A stretch of DNA of 64,000 nt from positions 45,969 to 109,968 of the forward strand of contig DAISYU010000001.1 of assembly GCA_036825155.1 (NCBI GenBank), read 5' to 3'. Source of the DNA: DSAD01 sp036825155 (GTDB lineage: Bacteria > Desulfobacterota > Desulfomonilia > UBA1062). The notes beneath the pieces are model-generated. The model did no database searches, was not told where the DNA came from, and worked only from the letters and a program-made list of their open reading frames with translations. Both the position numbers and the translations under genes were made by a program. Each line of letters begins with the position of its first letter. The stretch's first letter is position 1. Positions 60,310 to 64,000 of the stretch are shown here, piece by piece.

Positions 60310-61056
60310 GTGTTGAAAAAATATGCTGCGATTCTTATTGGCCTTGTAATCCTGCATTTGCCGTTCAGTGCGAGTGCGCAGGACACACTTACAGTAGCTG
60401 TTGCCGCGAATTTCATAAATGCATTCGAAGACATTTCGACCCTTTTTGAGAAAGAGACGGGTATCAAGGTGGAAGCGACCTACATGTCCACCGGCAAGCT
60501 CTATGCACAGATCCTGAAGGGAGCTCCGTACGACCTGTTCCTTGCTGCTGACGAGAAGCGCCCGAATTTGTTGTTTAAAAATGCTCTGTGTGAAGAACCG
60601 TTTGTGTACGCACGGGGTCAGATTGTGCTGTGGTCGAAGAACACTGCGTATTGCGATGCGGCCGACTGGAAACAGATGGCAGCCGGTGATGAGATTTCAA
60701 CCATTGCCATAGCAAATACCGAGGCCGCCCCATACGGAACCGCTGCCATGATCGCGTTGCAGAAGGCCGGGTTATGGGAGCAGCTGCAGGACAAATTCGT
60801 GTTTCCCCAGAATATCGCCCAGGTGTTCCAGTATGCATCGACCGGCAGTACCGATGCGGGATTTTGTGCATATTCTTCGGCGCTTTCCGATCAGGGAAAG
60901 GCAGGGTGCTATCTTCCGGTGGAAGAAGCTCCTGATGTCATTCAGGCGGCATGCATCCTGAAGCAGACACAGCATCCCCAGGCAGTGAAGAAACTGGCGG
61001 AATTTCTCCTGTCAAAAGAAGCTCAAGCCGTGAAAGTACAATACGGTTACCGCTGA
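60310..61056 (+). CDS. modA: Molybdate/tungstate ABC transporter, periplasmic binding protein
   Basis: A 248-residue binding protein that captures molybdate or tungstate in the periplasm. The GTG start follows GGAGGAATA. A signal sequence (AAILIGLVILHLPFSASA) is followed by the family motifs LTVAVAANF, YMSTGKLYAQI and GAPYDLFLAADEKRP, and STGSTDAGF near the C-terminus. It opens a mod operon that also encodes ModB, ModC and an FmdE-MoeA protein. Tungstate versus molybdate cannot be told from the visible residues. Confidence 0.95.
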   Translation: MLKKYAAILIGLVILHLPFSASAQDTLTVAVAANFINAFEDISTLFEKETGIKVEATYMSTGKLYAQILKGAPYDLFLAADEKRPNLLFKNALCEEPFVYARGQIVLWSKNTAYCDAADWKQMAAGDEISTIAIANTEAAPYGTAAMIALQKAGLWEQLQDKFVFPQNIAQVFQYASTGSTDAGFCAYSSALSDQGKAGCYLPVEEAPDVIQAACILKQTQHPQAVKKLAEFLLSKEAQAVKVQYGYR

Positions 61057-61057
61057 C

Positions 61058-61708
61058 ATGGATCTGGTTCCTCTTCTTCTCTCCTTTAAACTTGCCGTAT
61101 TCACTACGGTCATGCTCGTTGTAATTGCAGCACCGGTGGCCTATCTGCTGGTCTATTTCCGGTTTCCGGGAAAGTCCTTTGTTGATGCATTCATAGCCCT
61201 GCCCATTGTTTTGCCTCCAACAGTATTGGGATTCTACCTCCTGATCTGGCTGGGGCCTGGAGGCGCCATCGGTCATCTGTGGGAAGTGCTTTTCGGACTT
61301 CCCCTTCTTTTTACCTTCAGTGCGATCGTGATTGCTTCGCTTGTATACAATCTGCCGTTTGCGGTACAGCCCATGAAGGCCTCGTTCGAGAAGATCGATA
61401 CACGATTGATGGAAAGCGCATACATACTCGGCCTTTCCCGTGTTGCCACCTTTTTCAGGGTCATTCTACCCAATGCCCTTGGCGGCATTATCGCCTCGGC
61501 AATCCTGGTCTTTGTACATACCATGGGGGAATTCGGTGTGATTCTCATGGTGGGCGGGAGTATTCCGGGAAAGACCAGGGTGGCATCCATAGCAATCTAT
61601 GAGGCAGTGGAGGCGCTCAGATACCGTGACGCCATGCTCATGTCCCTGGCCCTCATCCCTGTAAGCTATGTGTTTCTTCTCCTCATAAACAGGCTCAATC
61701 TCAGGTGA
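61058..61708 (+). CDS. modB: Molybdate/tungstate ABC transporter permease
   Basis: A 216-residue membrane protein with five spans (near 8-30, 45-65, 80-100, 140-160 and 185-205). The EAA-type coupling loop is YILGLSRVATFFRVILPNAL, which contacts the ATPase. The glycine-rich ILPNALGG matches ModB/TupB. It starts one base after the modA stop and ends with a 4-base overlap with modC. Confidence 0.96.
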   Translation: MDLVPLLLSFKLAVFTTVMLVVIAAPVAYLLVYFRFPGKSFVDAFIALPIVLPPTVLGFYLLIWLGPGGAIGHLWEVLFGLPLLFTFSAIVIASLVYNLPFAVQPMKASFEKIDTRLMESAYILGLSRVATFFRVILPNALGGIIASAILVFVHTMGEFGVILMVGGSIPGKTRVASIAIYEAVEALRYRDAMLMSLALIPVSYVFLLLINRLNLR

Positions 61709-62339
61709 AAACGATGGACCTTACGGTACGGATCAAAAAAAAGCTCCCCCTGTTCGACCTCGATGTTTCCTTTTCCTGCCCGACAGACCACCTTCTCGCC
61801 CTNNNNNNNNNNNNNNNNNNNNNNNNNNNNNNNNNNNNNNNNNNNNNNNNNNNNNNNNNNNNNNNNNNNNNNNNNNNNNNNNNNNNNNNNNNNNNNNNNN
61901 NNAACTGGTGGAGGAGCTCATGAAAGGGCTCGGTATCTGGGAGCTTAAGGACCGGAAGCCCCATATGGTATCCGGTGGAGAGAGGCAGCGATGCGCCATT
62001 GCTCAGGCACTGGCACGACAGCCTCGTATGCTGCTCCTGGACGAGCCGTTTTCTGCGCTGGATGTCACTACACGGAGAAAACTGAGGCAACAGGTCAAAT
62101 CGCTGAAAAATGATCTTGCCATACCCGTTATTCATGTGACCCATGACATCGATGAGGCATTGTTCCTTGCAGATGATATACTTCCACTGATAAAGGGAAG
62201 AATTATGAAGAAATGGATGATGCAGTTCCTCCTGAAGAATCCGATGGGGCAGTCGCATGTGCCCAAGGTGCACAAGAGGATCTTGCCGGAGATTGAACCG
62301 GCCATAAATCTTAATTCATCTGAAAGAAAGGTGTCATGA
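61705..62339 (+). CDS. modC: Molybdate ABC transporter ATPase, split by a scaffold gap
   Basis: The N-terminal 32 residues are visible (LTVRIKKKLPLFDLDVSFSC), then a 100-N gap (61803-61902) hides Walker A and the start of the helical domain. After the gap come VSGGERQRCAIAQALARQ (signature), LLLDEPFSALD (Walker B) and the switch His in VTHDIDE. The visible part ends soon after the ATPase core, so no full ModC molybdate-sensing TOBE domain is present. The two pieces are not in one frame across the placeholder gap; about 250 bases are probably missing. It starts with a GTGA overlap. Confidence 0.93.
61803..61902. other. Scaffold gap (100 N) in modC
   Basis: The Walker A region of the ATPase is lost here; the actual missing length is probably about 250 bases. 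Confidence 0.98.
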
Positions 62340-63976
62340 GTATGCATATCGGACCATACACGTACGAAGAATATTTGAACCTGGTAAAGTCTTTTCACGG
62401 GAGTGTCGCCCCCGGCATGATCATCGGGGGATTCATGGTGGATCTGGCCCTGAAGAACCTCCCTGATGGCGAATTTTTCGATGCCGTCTGCGAGACGAGA
62501 TCCTGTCTGCCCGATGCCATACAGCTCCTCACTCCCTGTACTATCGGGAACGGATGGCTCACCGTGGAAAATCTGGGGAGATATGCCCTGACCATGTATG
62601 AGAAGTACGGCGGCCAGGGCGTGCGTGTCTGGGTCGATTCTGCAAAGATTGAGAACTGGCCCGAGATCAGGACATGGTTCTTCAAACTCAAGCCCAAGGA
62701 CCAGCAGGATTCCCAGGAGCTCTATGCACAGATCGAAGAGGCCGGATCTGCGTTGTGCAGTATAAAGCCGGTGAAGGTTCGGCCGCGTTTAATCAAGAAA
62801 AAAGGCAAGGGGCCGATTGTAACATGTCCGGTGTGTTCAGAGGCATATCCTGAAAACCACGGCGCCATGTGCCTGGCATGTCAGGGAAATTCCCCCTATG
62901 AACCCGGTCATGGCGAACAACCGCCTGTAGAAAACAGTGGTCCTCATCTCAAGGTAGTGCCTCTCGAGCGGATACAGGGGAAACGGCTGCTCCATGACAT
63001 GACCCGGATCCTGCCGGGTCGGGAGAAAGGAGCCGCATTCGTACGGGGACAGGTTGTTACCGCAGGGGATATCTGCCGGCTTCAGCAGATGGGCAGGCAG
63101 AACATCTATGTGGAGGATGAGACCCATGCCGGCACCGACTGGGTTCATGAAGACGATGCCGCCCTGGCTTTTGCCCGCGCCATGGCAGGCGTTGGCGTGA
63201 CCTTCGATGAACAGCCGCGGGAAGGGAAGATAAACTTCCGCGCACAAACCGAAGGGCTCTTTGTGGTGGACGAAAGACGTCTCGAACAGTTCAACCTTTC
63301 ACACGGAGTCATGTGTGCAAGCCGAAAGGATTTCACGGTGGTGGGCAGCAGCGATCAGCTTGCCGGCACCAGGGCCATTCCCCTGTACCTCTCAAAGGTC
63401 GATTTTGACCACGCAATGGGTGTGCTGCAGTCCGGGCCCCTGTTCAGTGTGGCTCCCATGCGCACGGCAAAGGTGGGCATCCTTGTAACAGGAACCGAGG
63501 TGTTCAAAGGACTGATCGAGGACAGGTTTGCTCCCATTGTCAGGGACAAGGTTGAGGGCTTCGGATGCAGCGTGGTGAAGGAGCTGGTTGTCCCCGACGA
63601 TACTAAGGCGATATGTGATGCAATCCGGTCGTTAGTGGATCACGGGGCAGATCTCATCATCACGACAGCAGGACTGTCCGTGGACCCGGACGACCTGACC
63701 CGAAAGGGCCTTGAAGATGCAGGGGTGAGAGATATTCTCTATGGAACCCCGGTACTGCCGGGGGCCATGACACTGCTGGGGAACCTGAATGGGATTCAGA
63801 TCCTCGGTGTGCCGGCATGCGCCCTGTATTTCAAGACCACCGCCTTTGACCTGCTCCTGCCGCGGCTGCTGGCCGGACAGAACATTACCAGGCATGATCT
63901 TGCACGGCTCGGCCACGGGGGGTATTGCCTGAACTGCGGCAGATGCACGTACCCTCACTGTTCTTTCGGCAGGTAA
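62336..63976 (+). CDS. FmdE-MoeA/MogA fusion protein for Mo/W cofactor
   Basis: A 546-residue protein. Residues about 1-145 are an FmdE-type domain (FHGSVAPGMIIGGFMVDLAL with Cys-containing CETRSCLPDAI). A zinc-like ribbon CPVCSEAYPENHGAMCLAC follows (about 163-181). Residues about 200-520 are MoeA-like, including IPLYLSKVDFDHAM and the molybdopterin-binding VGILVTGTEVFKG and ITTAGLSVDPDD. The tail is cysteine-rich (CLNCGRCTYPHC). MoeA inserts metal into molybdopterin; the FmdE domain could sense or deliver cofactor or metal. It overlaps modC by 4 bases, tying uptake to insertion. Confidence 0.92.
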   Translation: MSMHIGPYTYEEYLNLVKSFHGSVAPGMIIGGFMVDLALKNLPDGEFFDAVCETRSCLPDAIQLLTPCTIGNGWLTVENLGRYALTMYEKYGGQGVRVWVDSAKIENWPEIRTWFFKLKPKDQQDSQELYAQIEEAGSALCSIKPVKVRPRLIKKKGKGPIVTCPVCSEAYPENHGAMCLACQGNSPYEPGHGEQPPVENSGPHLKVVPLERIQGKRLLHDMTRILPGREKGAAFVRGQVVTAGDICRLQQMGRQNIYVEDETHAGTDWVHEDDAALAFARAMAGVGVTFDEQPREGKINFRAQTEGLFVVDERRLEQFNLSHGVMCASRKDFTVVGSSDQLAGTRAIPLYLSKVDFDHAMGVLQSGPLFSVAPMRTAKVGILVTGTEVFKGLIEDRFAPIVRDKVEGFGCSVVKELVVPDDTKAICDAIRSLVDHGADLIITTAGLSVDPDDLTRKGLEDAGVRDILYGTPVLPGAMTLLGNLNGIQILGVPACALYFKTTAFDLLLPRLLAGQNITRHDLARLGHGGYCLNCGRCTYPHCSFGR

Positions 63977-64000
63977 AAGGATAGACCTGGATAAACGTCA

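Overview
Organism. The window reads as a scaffold from a strictly anaerobic Gram-negative bacterium, most likely a Desulfobacterota (former Deltaproteobacteria) sulfate reducer or syntroph. The grounds are a class I hybrid-cluster protein with an upstream HcpR-type box, aldehyde:ferredoxin oxidoreductase (AOR) family proteins, HdrA/MvhD electron-transfer modules, one cysteine and one selenocysteine formate dehydrogenase, Mo/W cofactor genes, FadL and TolC outer-membrane proteins, and CoA-based acid metabolism. No 16S rRNA, tRNA, CRISPR array, transposase or phage gene was seen. Three runs of 100 N (35844-35943, 57538-57637, 61803-61902) are scaffold gaps, each inside a gene. Layout. 1-20.5 kb is mostly carbon metabolism: a truncated acyl-CoA ligase, cold-shock protein, hybrid-cluster protein, a response regulator without its phospho-acceptor Asp, 3-hydroxyacyl-CoA dehydrogenase plus crotonase, two SDR dehydrogenases, a FadL-type porin, a 4-hydroxybutyrate-type CoA-transferase, an 886-residue aldehyde dehydrogenase/iron alcohol dehydrogenase fusion and a two-subunit glutaconate-type CoA-transferase. 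20.8-37 kb is the centre of interest: a winged-helix polyferredoxin faces a 14-gene minus-strand cluster. In transcription order the cluster holds a Tat-signal ferredoxin, an AOR, a second Tat-signal ferredoxin, two HdrA-like flavoproteins, MvhD, an FrhB/HdrC-like protein, a Cys-type FdhA, an HdrC-like protein, a ferredoxin-NapH membrane protein, an AOR-like pseudoenzyme, a membrane protein and two tandem ThiF-like proteins. 37.6-52 kb carries an RND efflux system with a PII-like protein, FdhD, a PilZ protein, a MacB/LolCDE-like ABC system with a beta-barrel and a LolA-like protein, and a Bcp peroxiredoxin. 52.4-64 kb carries a GntR regulator with an ATP-citrate-lyase-like pair whose citrate-synthase-like domain has altered motifs, a selenocysteine formate dehydrogenase with a textbook bacterial SECIS hairpin, modABC and an FmdE-MoeA fusion. 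How it fits together. Acids and alcohols could enter through FadL, the CoA ligase, the CoA-transferases and the alcohol/aldehyde dehydrogenase fusion, then pass through crotonase/HAD beta-oxidation. Low-potential electrons from aldehyde (or acyl-CoA) chemistry at the AOR could pass through ferredoxins and HdrA/MvhD to formate dehydrogenase, or to quinone through the NapH-like protein. ModABC, FmdE-MoeA and FdhD would supply and mature the Mo/W enzymes. The AOR-Hdr-FDH-NapH-ThiF cluster is the best candidate for an undescribed system. A class II benzoyl-CoA reductase (Bam)-like complex is the main alternative, since Bam uses the same protein families.
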